A stretch of DNA of 64,000 bases from Saccharothrix violaceirubra (GCF_014203755.1 NZ_JACHJS010000001.1:6262001-6326000); one strand, 5' to 3'. Shown: positions 39,356 through 48,644, counted from the stretch's first letter. Notes: a model not told the origin generated them from the sequence alone. A program made the numbers and translations.

Positions 39356-40771
39356 ATGAGGTGGAGACGTCTCGGCGCCGCAGCGGTCGCGGTCGGTGTC
39401 GTCCTGCTGGTCGCGCCGGGCGTCTCGGACGCCGCCGCCGAGGAGGGCATCGGGTACACGACCCCCGCGCAGGGCTACATCGCCAAGCCCGGCAACACCG
39501 ACTGGGTCGGCTCCTACATCTGGCGCGGCAAGCACGTGTGGTGCGTGCAGTACGCGCTGCTCGCACCCGATTCGGATGTCGAGTACAGCGACGGCGACGA
39601 GCTGAGGACCAAGGCGGGCGCGGACCTGCCCGACGACGTCGCCTCCTACATCTCCTACCTGTTGCTGCGGTACTCGACGACGACCTCGGCGGACGAGTCG
39701 GCCGCGCTCGCGCACCTGCTGCACTCGTGGACGGCCGCGCCCCAGCCGGGCCTGGAGCTGGACCCGGACGTGGCCACCTACCTGACCGTCGCCTACGACG
39801 AGCAGTTCCACTATGACGGGCTGCCGCCGACCGCCCAACAGGCCGTGAACACGCTGCGTCAGGACGCGATCGCCAACAGGGGACCCTGGACGGTGACGGC
39901 CACCGAGCCCGAGGACTCGCAGACCATCGGCACGCCCGGCGCGTGGCGGATCGACGTGACCAAGGCCGACGACAGCCCGGTCCGCGGCGCTCCGCTGACC
40001 GTGGAGGTCGTCGGCGGCGAGCTGGAGAACGGCGGCACGACCGGCGAGTTCACCACCCCGACCGACGGCACGGCACTGGAGGTCCAGGTCACGCCCACCG
40101 AGGAGGAGGTGTCGCTGGTCGTCAAGCTCGACAGCCCGGCGGACCGGCCGGTGGTGCACGTGCCGGACCAGGGCCAGGGTGCCGCCATGCAGCGGATCGT
40201 CACCACCGGCGGCGAGAAGAAGCTGACCGCGCAGGCCGAGACGGTCGCCCGGACGGCCCCCGCCGAGGTGCGCACGGTCAAGACCGACAGCGAGACCGGC
40301 CGGCCGATCGGCGGTGTGGCCCTGCGGTTCACGGCCGGTGACGGCGTCTCCCCCGCGATCGGCCAGGACGACCGGCCGCTGGTCGGCGCCGACGACAAGC
40401 CGGTGGTGATCCAGACCGCCGACGACGGGTCGATCACCGTGCCCGAGGTGCGCACTCCGCAGGAGGTGTGCGTGGTCGAGGTCGCCGCGCCGAGGGGTTA
40501 CGAGGAGGACTTCGACCCGAACGCGCCGCCCAAGGTGTGCACGACGGCCCAACCGGGCCAGAAGGTCGACCTGGCGTTGCGGAACAAGCCGAACAAGCCC
40601 ATCGTGCCGCTCAAGATCCCGGCCGGTGTGGACGGTTCCGGAGTGGTCGCGACGGGGGCGTCCACCACGCGGACCGACGCGGGTGCGTTGATCGGTTACG
40701 GCGGCGGCGTGCTCGTCGCGGGCGTCCTGCTCGGCGCGTGGGTGCGGCGGCGGGCGACGGCACGGACATGA
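39356..40771 (+). CDS. Secreted SpaA-like surface protein, candidate sortase substrate
   Basis: The 471-residue protein has a signal peptide (MRWRRLGAAAVAVGVVLLVA, cleaved near AAAEEG) and an N-terminal helical domain with WCVQYALLAPDSD. At least one prealbumin/SpaA-like beta domain follows (VKTDSETGRPIGGVALRFTA, and IDVTKADDSPVRGAPLTVEV may begin another). Near the C-terminus VVATGAS precedes a hydrophobic helix (AGALIGYGGGVLVAGVLLGA) and a basic tail (VRRRATART), the layout of a cell-wall sorting signal. Class E sortases use LAxTG-type motifs, so VVATG is a degenerate match. Its stop overlaps the sortase start. Confidence 0.78.
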   Translation: MRWRRLGAAAVAVGVVLLVAPGVSDAAAEEGIGYTTPAQGYIAKPGNTDWVGSYIWRGKHVWCVQYALLAPDSDVEYSDGDELRTKAGADLPDDVASYISYLLLRYSTTTSADESAALAHLLHSWTAAPQPGLELDPDVATYLTVAYDEQFHYDGLPPTAQQAVNTLRQDAIANRGPWTVTATEPEDSQTIGTPGAWRIDVTKADDSPVRGAPLTVEVVGGELENGGTTGEFTTPTDGTALEVQVTPTEEEVSLVVKLDSPADRPVVHVPDQGQGAAMQRIVTTGGEKKLTAQAETVARTAPAEVRTVKTDSETGRPIGGVALRFTAGDGVSPAIGQDDRPLVGADDKPVVIQTADDGSITVPEVRTPQEVCVVEVAAPRGYEEDFDPNAPPKVCTTAQPGQKVDLALRNKPNKPIVPLKIPAGVDGSGVVATGASTTRTDAGALIGYGGGVLVAGVLLGAWVRRRATART

Positions 40772-41817
40772 GGACGGGTGGCGCGGCCGACGACGTGCCC
40801 GCGCGCGAGCCAGGTGATCGGGTGTCCGCGCGGGACGGGGATTCGGCGACTTCGTGGACGGCGGTCGACGGTGTCCCCGTGACATCGGCGCCGGCAAGAC
40901 CGGTCGCGCGGTCCGAGGCCGACGGGACGACCGGAAGTCCGGCCGGGCCAACCGGAGCCGACGGGCCACGGAGGACCGCGCGGGACGCGGCCGGTGGACC
41001 GGCGCCGCGGACGGGAGCCGACGACGTGTCCGCGCGGAAGCCACCGGCGCGGTCGACCTCGCGGACCCGGGACGCGCGCTTGATGCGGACAGTGCGGAGC
41101 CGGCGGGCCGGTGGTTCCTCCGCGCGCAGGCCGACCGTGCGGATCGCGTCGGCGGTGGCCGTCGTCGCGGCGGTGGTCGCCGTCGTGACGGCGTTCGACT
41201 GGCCCCCGGTCGTGACGGCGGGCGTCGCCCGGCCCGGTGCGCCGGTCACGCCGAACCCGCTCGGCGACAGCATGCGGACGGGACGGGGGCCTGATCTCGC
41301 GGGCGTGCCCGCCGGGTTCCAGCCCCCGTCCGGTCCGACCACGCCCGCGCCGACGACCACTCCGCCCCCGACCGGGCAGACGCCCGGCACCGTGCGGCTG
41401 CCCGGTGGTGGCACGGCCGCGTTGGTGCGCAAGGAGGTCACGGCCGACGGCGTGCTGCCCGTGCCCGACGGGGTCGGCGAGGCCACCTGGTGGGGTGTCG
41501 ACCTGGGTGCGGGCGAGGGCGCGACCGTGCTCGCGGGCCACGTGGACTGGCAGGGCATGACCGGTCCGTTCGAGGTGCTCTGGCGTGCCGAGGACGGGCA
41601 GGAGGTGGTCGTGGTCGACAACGCGGGCAAGGAGTTCGCGTACACGGTGTCCCAGGTCGTGACCGTGCGGAAGGACGAGCTGCCGGCGAAGGCGGTCGAG
41701 TTCTTCGGGCCGCGCGGACCGCACCGGCTGGTGCTGGTGACGTGCGGCGGGCGCTGGGTCGGCGGCGGTGCCGGGTACGAGGAGAACCGCGTGGTGATCG
41801 CGACGCCCCGACGCTGA
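40768..41817 (+). CDS. Class E/F-type sortase
   Basis: The 349-residue protein has a long polar cytosolic region (about 125 residues), one transmembrane helix (IASAVAVVAAVVAVVTAF), a Pro/Thr-rich stalk (PTTPAPTTTPPPTGQTPG) and a sortase domain. The catalytic triad is visible as VLAGHVDWQG (His), LVLVTCGG (Cys) and GYEENRVVIAT (Arg). It probably anchors the preceding protein to the cell wall. The start overlaps that gene as ATGA. A shorter start at an internal Met is possible. Confidence 0.85.
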   Translation: MRTGGAADDVPAREPGDRVSARDGDSATSWTAVDGVPVTSAPARPVARSEADGTTGSPAGPTGADGPRRTARDAAGGPAPRTGADDVSARKPPARSTSRTRDARLMRTVRSRRAGGSSARRPTVRIASAVAVVAAVVAVVTAFDWPPVVTAGVARPGAPVTPNPLGDSMRTGRGPDLAGVPAGFQPPSGPTTPAPTTTPPPTGQTPGTVRLPGGGTAALVRKEVTADGVLPVPDGVGEATWWGVDLGAGEGATVLAGHVDWQGMTGPFEVLWRAEDGQEVVVVDNAGKEFAYTVSQVVTVRKDELPAKAVEFFGPRGPHRLVLVTCGGRWVGGGAGYEENRVVIATPRR

Positions 41818-42072
41818 GCCCGACGTACGAAGACCGGGCGCGAGGACGACCGGGCGCCCGCGCCGTGCCCGTCGCCGAGCCCGGCGGACGAAGGCCAGGC
41901 CCTTCGGCGCGGCGCCGGCGACGTGCGACCCCGGACCAGTGCGGTGGCTCGACCTGCCCGCGTGGACTTCGGCACGAGGTCGGCGCGCACGTAGGCTCGC
42001 GCGGGCCCGAAGACTTCGGGCCGGGTCCGGGGGTGGGCGCAACCTCGCCGCGCGCATCGTCGTCTTGACAAC

Positions 42073-43230
42073 GTGAAGCGATGGAGTGCGGTGTCGACCG
42101 CGGTCGCGCTGGTGATAGCGCTCGTCGTCCTCGCGGTGCGGGGTGCGGGCGAGGCCGAGCCCGGCGACCGGACCGGGGACGTGGCCGTGCCGCGGCCCAC
42201 CGCGCCCGTCGGGACCAGCGGCGTGGCGGCACCGCCGCCGACCGTGCCGCCGCACCCGAATCCGCCCGCGTGGATGCACCGGCTGGCTCCCGGTGAGAAG
42301 CCGCCGCAGTTCGTGCTGTTCTCGTTCGACGGCGCGGCGTCCAAGGCGCACTGGGACCGGATCATGCCGTTGGCCAGCCGGACGAACGCGCACGTGACCG
42401 GCCTGCTGTCGGGCACCTACCTGGTACCCGACTCGGACGCGTCCACTTACACCGGTCCCGGCCACGCCGCAGGCGTCTCGTCGATCGGCTTCGGCGGTTC
42501 GCGGGCGGACGTGGCCCTGCGGATCGGCTACCTCAACGACGCCATCGCGGCCGGGCACGAGATCGGCACCCACTACAACGGCCACTACTGCAAAGGAGCG
42601 GAGCCCAGTGTCGGCGTGTGGACGACCGAGCAGTGGAACCGCGAACTGGACCAGTTCACCGGAATCGTCGAACGCGCGCGGCAGCAGGGTTTCACGCTCG
42701 ACCCGGCGGCGGTGCGCGGTGGCCGCACGCCCTGTCTGGAGGGCGACTGGGCACAGGCGTTCCCGGCGATGCGGCAGCACGGCCTGGTGTACGACACCAG
42801 CCACGTGAGCCTGGGCGTGGTGTGGCCGGAGGTGCGCGACGGGCTGTGGGAGTTCCCGCTGCCGGAGATGCGCGTGCCCGCGTTGGGCAAGCGGGTCGTG
42901 ATGATGGACTACAACCTCTGGTACGCGCTCAACGGCGCGGCCGAGAACGACCCCGGTCCGCCCGGTGAGTACTCCCGGATCGTGCTGGACACCTACCGCT
43001 CGGCGTACACCGTCGCGTTCAACGGCAACCGCGCGCCCCTGGTGGTGGGCAACCACTTCAACGACTGGGCGGGCGGTGCGTTCACCCAGGCCGTGGAAGG
43101 GTTCCTCGGCGAGGTGTGCGCGAGCGCCGAGACGGTCTGCGCCACCTACACCGAGGTGATCCAGTGGATGCAGCTCCAGGACCCGGCCGTGCTCGACCGG
43201 TTGCGCGGGCTGCCGGCGGCGCGCAACTGA
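42073..43230 (+). CDS. Secreted polysaccharide-deacetylase-like protein
   Basis: The 385-residue protein has an N-terminal signal or anchor (AVSTAVALVIALVVLAVRGA) and a Pro-rich linker, then a NodB-like domain. The domain has FVLFSFDGAASKAHW with the putative catalytic Asp and GHEIGTHYNGHYC with the metal-binding His pair. The NodB TFDD is replaced by SFDG, so activity may differ. The C-terminal part (LVVGNHFNDWAGGAFTQAVE) resembles secreted actinomycete deacetylase-like proteins. It lies between the sortase and the pqq operon; a functional link to either is not shown. Confidence 0.7.
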   Translation: MKRWSAVSTAVALVIALVVLAVRGAGEAEPGDRTGDVAVPRPTAPVGTSGVAAPPPTVPPHPNPPAWMHRLAPGEKPPQFVLFSFDGAASKAHWDRIMPLASRTNAHVTGLLSGTYLVPDSDASTYTGPGHAAGVSSIGFGGSRADVALRIGYLNDAIAAGHEIGTHYNGHYCKGAEPSVGVWTTEQWNRELDQFTGIVERARQQGFTLDPAAVRGGRTPCLEGDWAQAFPAMRQHGLVYDTSHVSLGVVWPEVRDGLWEFPLPEMRVPALGKRVVMMDYNLWYALNGAAENDPGPPGEYSRIVLDTYRSAYTVAFNGNRAPLVVGNHFNDWAGGAFTQAVEGFLGEVCASAETVCATYTEVIQWMQLQDPAVLDRLRGLPAARN

Positions 43231-43458
43231 ACGCCGTGCCATCACAGGAAGCGAGTCGAGACGAGGTGTCAAAACTTCGCGGAAATCAACCGGTTCCGAT
43301 CTGGCACACCGCGTGACCGGCTGGGAAAGTTGGTCTGTACCTCCACGACGGCCGGTAGCGCGCCCGACGCCGCTGTGCTCGGGAGCCGGCCGTCATACCG
43401 TGGTCCTCGCGCCGCCGCACCCACGGAACGCAGCAACACCGATCCGAGGAGTCGCGAC

Positions 43459-43575
43459 ATGTCAGCACAGGAGCCGAAGACCGCGCCCGCCGAGCAGCGC
43501 CCGACCTGGGTCAAGCCGGACTTCCGGGACGTCGACACCCCGATGGAGATCACGGCCTACGCCGCTCGCGGCTGA
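43459..43575 (+). CDS. pqqA: PQQ precursor peptide PqqA
   Basis: The 38-residue peptide ends in PTWVKPDFRDVDTPMEITAY, followed by AARG. The ExxxY motif (EITAY) supplies the Glu and Tyr that become the PQQ skeleton. ATG 43459 follows a GAGGAG site. It is the first gene of pqqACDEB, 65 bp before pqqC. PqqE cross-links the Glu and Tyr in complex with PqqD. Confidence 0.92.
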   Translation: MSAQEPKTAPAEQRPTWVKPDFRDVDTPMEITAYAARG

Positions 43576-43640
43576 GCACCGCCACACCGCCGTGCCGCGG
43601 CCGGTGCGCCGCGGCACGGCGCCGACCGAGAGGTGGCTTG

Positions 43641-44336
43641 ATGCCGGAGCCGTTGCCCGCCGAGGACTTCATCGCACGGATGCGGTCGCTCAAGGACCGC
43701 TATTGGCACGACCACCCGTTCCACCTGCGACTGCACGCGGGCGAACTGGAGCCGCGCGAACTGCGGCTGTGGGCGGCCAACCGCTGGTACTACCAGCGCC
43801 GCATCCCGCAGAAGGACGCCGCGATCCTGGCCAACTGCCCGGATCTGGACGTGCGGCGGCGCTGGCGCGAGCGGATCGTCTGGCATGACGGCACGCACCA
43901 GGGCGAGGGCGGTGCGGAGAACTGGTTGCGCCTGGCCGAGGCGGTCGGCCTGACCCGCGAGGAGGTGCTCGACGAGCGGCACGTGCTGCCCGGCACCAGG
44001 TTCGCGGTGGACGCGTACGTCACGTTCGCCCGTGCGCGGCCGTGGGTCGAGGCGGTCGCGTCCGGTCTGACCGAGATGTTCTCCGGCGCGCTGATGGCAC
44101 GGCGCCTGGCGGACATGCGGTCGCACTACCCGTGGATCGCCGAGGAGGGCTTCGCCTACTTCACGTCCCGGCTGGAGGTCGTCTCCGACGAAGGAAAGTC
44201 CACTTTGGACATAGTGGTGCGCAACTGTCCCACGCTCGAACGACAAGAGGCGGCGATCGCCGCGCTGGAGTTCAAATGCGACGTGCTGCGCTCGATCCTG
44301 GACACCGTCGACTACTACGCGCGGAAGTCACCGTGA
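43641..44336 (+). CDS. pqqC: Pyrroloquinoline-quinone synthase PqqC
   Basis: The 231-residue helical oxidase of the TenA/PqqC fold has YWHDHPFHLRLHAGELEPRE, LWAANRWYYQRRIPQKDAAI, HDGTHQGEGGAENWLRLAEA and a C-terminal VLRSILDTVDYY. It performs the last step, ring closure and oxidation of AHQQ to PQQ without a cofactor. ATG 43641 is preferred over TTG 43638. Its stop overlaps pqqD as GTGA. Confidence 0.95.
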   Translation: MPEPLPAEDFIARMRSLKDRYWHDHPFHLRLHAGELEPRELRLWAANRWYYQRRIPQKDAAILANCPDLDVRRRWRERIVWHDGTHQGEGGAENWLRLAEAVGLTREEVLDERHVLPGTRFAVDAYVTFARARPWVEAVASGLTEMFSGALMARRLADMRSHYPWIAEEGFAYFTSRLEVVSDEGKSTLDIVVRNCPTLERQEAAIAALEFKCDVLRSILDTVDYYARKSP

Positions 44337-44602
44337 CCGGACCGGATTCCGTTCCTCGGCTGCGAAAAGGCGTCAAGGTCGCCTTCGACGACGTGCGGTC
44401 AGGGCACGTCGTGCTGTTCCCGGAGGGCGTGCTGGTGCTCAACGACACGGCGGCGGCCGTGATCGCGTTGTGCGACGGCGTCGCGTCCGTGCGCACGATC
44501 GCCGACCGGCTCGCGGTCGACTACGCGGGTGTGGAGCCGGCCGACGTGGCGGAACTGGTGGACCGGCTCGCCGACCGGCGGGTGGTGGACGTCGATGGCT
44601 GA
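44333..44602 (+). CDS. pqqD: PQQ peptide chaperone PqqD
   Basis: The 89-residue winged-helix RRE protein starts VTGPDSVPRLRKGVKVAFDD and has VLFPEGVLVLNDTAAAVIAL. PqqD binds PqqA and presents it to the radical SAM enzyme PqqE. It overlaps pqqC by 4 bp and pqqE by 8 bp, fitting coupled translation. Confidence 0.95.
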   Translation: MTGPDSVPRLRKGVKVAFDDVRSGHVVLFPEGVLVLNDTAAAVIALCDGVASVRTIADRLAVDYAGVEPADVAELVDRLADRRVVDVDG

Positions 44603-45650
44603 GGCGCCGTTCGGGCTGCTCGCCGAGCTGACCCACCGCTGCCCGTTGCGCTGCGGCTACTGCTCGAACCCGGTGGAGCTGATCCGCCGGGAGGCCGAAC
44701 TGGACACGGCCGCGTGGCGCTCGGTGTTCGACCAGGCGCGTGCGCTCGGCGTGCTCCAGGTGCACCTGTCCGGCGGGGAACCGTTGGCCCGCAGGGACCT
44801 GCCCGACCTGGCCGCGCACGCGAGCGGGCTGGGCTGCTACGTCAACCTCGTCACCAGCGGCCTCGGGCTCACCCCGGAACGGCTCGCGGACCTGGCCGTC
44901 GACCACGTGCAGCTGTCCGTGCAGGACGCCGACCAGGCCGACAACGACCGGATCGCGGGCGTGAAAGCGTTCCGGCACAAGCTGAAGGCGGCACAGGCCG
45001 TGCACGAGGTCGGGTTGCCGCTGACCGTCAACGCGGTGCTGCACCGGCTGAACGTCGACCACGTCGGCGCGATCATCGCCCTCGCGGCGGAACTGGGCGC
45101 GCAGCGGCTGGAGCTGGCCAACGCCCAGTACTACGGGTGGGCGTTGCGCAACCGCGCCGCACTGCTGCCGTCCCGCGCGCAGCTCGCCGAGGCCGACCGG
45201 GTCGTGGCGGCGGCGCGGGCGCACACCGACATGGAGATCGTGCACGTGATCGCCGACTACCACGAGGCGCACCCCAAGCCGTGCATGCACGGGTGGGGCG
45301 CGCGGCAGCTCACCGTGGCGCCGGACGGGACCGTGCTGCCGTGCCCGGCGGCGACCGTGATCACCGGGCTGGGGCTGGAGAACGTGCGCGACCGGCCCTT
45401 GGCGGCGATCTGGCACGACTCGCCGTCGTTCGAGGCGTTCCGGGGCACGGACTGGATGCGCGAGCCGTGCCGGTCGTGCGTCCGCCGGGAGATCGACTTC
45501 GGCGGGTGCCGCTGCCAGGCGTTCCAGCTCACCGGCGACGCGGCGAACACCGATCCGGTGTGCTCGCTGTCGCCGCACCGGCCCGCGGTCGAGGCGATCC
45601 TCGACGCGGCCACCCCGGAGGACCTGCGGATGCGGAAGGCCACCCTGTGA
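44595..45650 (+). CDS. pqqE: Radical SAM PqqA peptide cyclase PqqE
   Basis: The 351-residue enzyme has the radical SAM cluster motif CPLRCGYC near the N-terminus (AELTHRCPLRCGYCSNPVEL), HLSGGEPLARRDLPDL, and a SPASM domain with Cys residues in PKPCMHGWGAR, GTVLPCPAAT, REPCRSC, FGGCRCQAF and TDPVCSL. It forms the C-C bond between Glu and Tyr of PqqA. It is slightly shorter than proteobacterial PqqE (about 370-380) but has all cluster ligands that I can identify. Confidence 0.96.
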   Translation: MAEAPFGLLAELTHRCPLRCGYCSNPVELIRREAELDTAAWRSVFDQARALGVLQVHLSGGEPLARRDLPDLAAHASGLGCYVNLVTSGLGLTPERLADLAVDHVQLSVQDADQADNDRIAGVKAFRHKLKAAQAVHEVGLPLTVNAVLHRLNVDHVGAIIALAAELGAQRLELANAQYYGWALRNRAALLPSRAQLAEADRVVAAARAHTDMEIVHVIADYHEAHPKPCMHGWGARQLTVAPDGTVLPCPAATVITGLGLENVRDRPLAAIWHDSPSFEAFRGTDWMREPCRSCVRREIDFGGCRCQAFQLTGDAANTDPVCSLSPHRPAVEAILDAATPEDLRMRKATL

Positions 45651-46519
45651 AGACCGTGGTGCTGGGCACGGCCGCCGGCGGCGGCGTGCCGCAGTGGAAC
45701 TGCGCGTGCCCGACGTGTGCCGAGGTGCGGGCCGGCCGGCTCTCGCCGCGCACCCAGGACTGCCTCGCGGTGAGCGGGAACGGCGTGGACTGGTGGCTGG
45801 TCAACGCCTCGCCGGACATCCGGTCGCAGCTCGTGTCGACGCCCGCGGTCGCACCCGGCCCCGGTCCGCGCGACACGCCCGTGCGCGGGGCGCTCCTCAC
45901 CGACGCCGAGATCGACCACATGTCGGGGCTGCTGACCCTGCGCGGTGCGGCGGACCTGCGGGTGTACGCGCCCGCGACCGTGCTGCACGCGTTGGCCGGC
46001 ACGCGTGCGACGCTCGACCGGTACGCCGGGTGGTCGTGGCGGCAGGTCGAGCCCGAGCAGACGTTCACGCTGACCGGCGGGCTGGAGGTCACCGCCTTCC
46101 CGATCAGCGGCAAGCGGCCCAAGTACACCGATTCCGACGTGGACGGTCACTGGGTGGTGGCGTACCGGTTCTTCGACCCGGCCACCGGGGGCATCCTGCT
46201 GTACGCGCCCTGCCTGGCGGCGTGGCCGCACGGCTTCGACGCGTTGGTGGCCGAGGCCGACGTGGCGCTGCTGGACGGGACGTTCTACTCGCCGGCCGAG
46301 ATGGGGGTGACGACGGGGCGTTCCGGCGGACAGGCGGCCATGGGGCACCTGCCGATCACGCACACGTTGCCGGAGCTGCGGCGGCACCCGGGGGTGCGGC
46401 GGGTCTACACGCACCTCAACAACACCAACCCGGTGCTGGACCCGTCGTCGGCCGAGCACGCCAAGCTGGTGGAGGCCGGGGTGGAGATCGTGCCCGACGG
46501 CACGGTGATCGAGGTCTGA
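45647..46519 (+). CDS. pqqB: PqqB metallo-beta-lactamase-fold oxygenase
   Basis: The 290-residue protein has the PqqB N-terminus VLGTAAGGGVPQWNCACPTC, ALLTDAEIDHMSGLLTLR, ISGKRPKYTDSDVDGHWVVA and MGHLPITHTLPEL. Family members hydroxylate the tyrosine of the cross-linked PqqA intermediate. GTG 45647 overlaps the pqqE stop as GTGA. No pqqF protease is nearby; in other bacteria an unlinked protease serves. Confidence 0.94.
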   Translation: MKTVVLGTAAGGGVPQWNCACPTCAEVRAGRLSPRTQDCLAVSGNGVDWWLVNASPDIRSQLVSTPAVAPGPGPRDTPVRGALLTDAEIDHMSGLLTLRGAADLRVYAPATVLHALAGTRATLDRYAGWSWRQVEPEQTFTLTGGLEVTAFPISGKRPKYTDSDVDGHWVVAYRFFDPATGGILLYAPCLAAWPHGFDALVAEADVALLDGTFYSPAEMGVTTGRSGGQAAMGHLPITHTLPELRRHPGVRRVYTHLNNTNPVLDPSSAEHAKLVEAGVEIVPDGTVIEV

Positions 46520-46521
46520 CC

Positions 46522-46587
46522 CGCGAGTTATGCGTTCCGGCACCGCGAGTTGTGCACTCAGACACCGCGAGTTGTGCACTCAGGCAC
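46522..46587 (-). repeat. Array of three 22-bp units (inverted)
   Basis: Units at 46522, 46544 and 46566 begin CGCGAGTT and end GGCAC or GACAC. They are the reverse complement of the family at 33024 and 38218. The array starts 3 bp after the pqqB stop. The remaining 177 bp to the histidine kinase contain no clear gene. Confidence 0.85.
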
Positions 46588-46764
46588 CGAGGTCGGGCGC
46601 CAGGCGGCCGTCGTCGCGCACAGCGGGCCGGGCCCAGCGGGTCGGGTGTCGGGACACCCTCGACGGTGGCATGTCGGGCGCGTCCCCCTCGTGCCGGGCC
46701 GTGATCCGCGTTCGGGGTGCTAGACCCACCGACAGCGGTAGGGCGGACAGGAAGAATTCCCGCC

Positions 46765-48045
46765 ATGAACGACACGGAGATCGTGCGCGGCGTCAAGGCC
46801 CGCCTGAGGACGGCGATCCTCGCGCCGACCAGGATTCCGCTCGCCCTGCTCGGGCTGCCCCTGGTGCCGCTGCAACTGCTCCCGTTCCCCCTGGTGCTGA
46901 TCACCATCGGTGTGGTGCTGCTGCCGCTGATCACGAAGGTCGTCCGCGCCTACGCGAACCGGTACCGACGGCTGGCCGGCAAGGTGCTCGGCGAGGAGAT
47001 CCCCGTTCCCTACCGCACGCCCACGAGCACGGGACCGGTCGCGCGGGTACGGGCCATCGCCACCGACCCGGCCACGTGGCGTGACCTGGCGTTCCTGCCG
47101 GTCAACGCGATCGTCACGGTGGTCTGCTCGCTGATGCCGCTGGTCCTGTGGACGAGTGGGGTGCTGGGCTTCCTCATGCCCTTCCTGTGGGCGGCCGGTG
47201 CCGACGGTCTCGAGTACTCGGCGATCGACGAGACCACGCCCGGCAACATCCTGCTCGCGCCGCTGCTCGGCACGCTCTACCTGTCGCTGGCGTGGTGGCT
47301 CACGCCCGTGTTCGGCAGGCTGCACGCGCAGGTCACCCGCAGGCTGCTCGGCCCGACCGCGAACTCGGCCCTGGCCGCCCGGGTCCGGGTGCTGGCCGAC
47401 TCACGGGCGGACACGGTCGACGCACAGGCCGCCGAACTGCGCCGGATCGAACGCGACCTGCACGACGGCGCGCAGGCCCGGCTCGTGGCGCTGGGCATGA
47501 GCCTGGGCATGGCCGAGGACCTGATCACCCGCGACCCCGAGGCCGCCGCCCGACTGCTCACCGAGGCGCGGCAGTCGTCCTCGCAGGCGTTGTCCGAACT
47601 GCGCGACCTGGTGCGCGGCATCCACCCGCCGGTGCTGGCCGACCGCGGGCTCGACGGCGCGTTGCGCGCGTTGGCCCTGGCGAGCCCGCTGCCGGTCGAG
47701 GTCGACATCGTGCTCGACGGCCGGCCCGAGGCACCCGTCGAGTCGGCCGCCTACTTCGCGGTCGCCGAGACGCTCACCAACGCGGCCAAGCACAGCGGCG
47801 CGGCCGGCGCGTGGCTGCGGGTCCGGCACGAGGACGACCGGCTCACGCTGATGATCGGCGACGACGGCCGGGGCGGCGCGGTCGCGACCGAGAACGGCGG
47901 ATTGCGCGGAATCGAGCGCAGGCTGGCCGCGTTCGACGGCACACTCGGCATCGCGAGCCCGGCCGGCGGGCCGACCATCGTGACCATGGAGCTGCCGTGC
48001 GTGTTGTCCTCGGGGAAGACCTCGTCCTCCTCCGCGACGGGTTGA
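46765..48045 (+). CDS. NarL-family sensor histidine kinase
   Basis: The 426-residue protein has an N-terminal sensor-like region with several hydrophobic helices (LLGLPLVPLQLLPFPLVLIT, LAFLPVNAIVTVVCSLMPLV). The dimerisation motif RRIERDLHDGAQARLVALGM has the phosphoacceptor His near residue 233, and the HATPase domain has AETLTNAAKHSGAAG and GDDGRGGA. The signal is unknown; related LiaS/DesK-like kinases respond to membrane stress. It overlaps its response regulator by 49 bp. Confidence 0.9.
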   Translation: MNDTEIVRGVKARLRTAILAPTRIPLALLGLPLVPLQLLPFPLVLITIGVVLLPLITKVVRAYANRYRRLAGKVLGEEIPVPYRTPTSTGPVARVRAIATDPATWRDLAFLPVNAIVTVVCSLMPLVLWTSGVLGFLMPFLWAAGADGLEYSAIDETTPGNILLAPLLGTLYLSLAWWLTPVFGRLHAQVTRRLLGPTANSALAARVRVLADSRADTVDAQAAELRRIERDLHDGAQARLVALGMSLGMAEDLITRDPEAAARLLTEARQSSSQALSELRDLVRGIHPPVLADRGLDGALRALALASPLPVEVDIVLDGRPEAPVESAAYFAVAETLTNAAKHSGAAGAWLRVRHEDDRLTLMIGDDGRGGAVATENGGLRGIERRLAAFDGTLGIASPAGGPTIVTMELPCVLSSGKTSSSSATG

Positions 48046-48644
48046 TCCGACTCCTCCAGGCGCACGACTGCGAGGTCGTCGAAGCCGTGGACACCGGCCC
48101 GGACCTGCTGCGGGCCATGGTCGACCACCGCCCGGACGTGGCGGTGGTCGACGTCCGCCTGCCGCCGACGTTCACCGACGAGGGCCTGCGCGCGGCGATC
48201 GAGGCCCGCAAGCGGGTGCCGGGTCTGCCCGTCCTGGTGCTGTCGCAGTACGTGGAGCACCTCTACGCCCGCGAGCTGCTGTCCGACCGGGCGGGCGGTG
48301 TCGGCTACCTGCTCAAGGACCGGGTGTCGGACGTGCGGCAGTTCGTCGACGCGATCCGCCGGGTCGCGGCGGGCGGCACGGCCATGGACCCCGAGGTGAT
48401 CGACCAGCTGCTGGCCCGCAGCGGGCGCGACCGGCCGTTGGCCACGTTGACGCCGCGCGAGCGCGAGGTGCTGTCGCTGATGGCGGAAGGCCGGTCCAAC
48501 GCGGCGATCGCGGGTCGGCTGTTCGTGACGGAGAAGGCGATCGGCAAGCACATCGCGAACATCTTCGGCAAGCTCGACCTGCCGCTGTCCGAGGACGACA
48601 ACCGTCGGGTGCTCGCGGTTCTGGCCTACCTGGACCGCGTGTAG
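47997..48644 (+). CDS. NarL/LuxR-type response regulator
   Basis: The 215-residue protein has a receiver domain (VVLGEDLVLLRDGLIRLLQA, phosphoacceptor Asp in VAVVDVRLPPTFTDEG, Lys in GYLLKDRV). A LuxR-type HTH follows (LTPREREVLSLMAEGRSNAA, EKAIGKHIANIF). It is the partner of the overlapping kinase. GTG 47997 gives the complete receiver N-terminus. It probably activates nearby or stress genes; the targets are unknown. Confidence 0.92.
   Translation: MRVVLGEDLVLLRDGLIRLLQAHDCEVVEAVDTGPDLLRAMVDHRPDVAVVDVRLPPTFTDEGLRAAIEARKRVPGLPVLVLSQYVEHLYARELLSDRAGGVGYLLKDRVSDVRQFVDAIRRVAAGGTAMDPEVIDQLLARSGRDRPLATLTPREREVLSLMAEGRSNAAIAGRLFVTEKAIGKHIANIFGKLDLPLSEDDNRRVLAVLAYLDRV

Noticed and set aside
42073..43230. 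Deacetylase-like gene as part of the PQQ pathway (pqqF substitute)
   Set aside because: It has a NodB-like, not a protease, fold signature and is separated from pqqA by 228 bp.
40795..43272. Very long minus-strand frame across the sortase and deacetylase genes
   Set aside because: A shadow frame: low-complexity Arg/His/Pro composition, while the plus strand has catalytic motifs.
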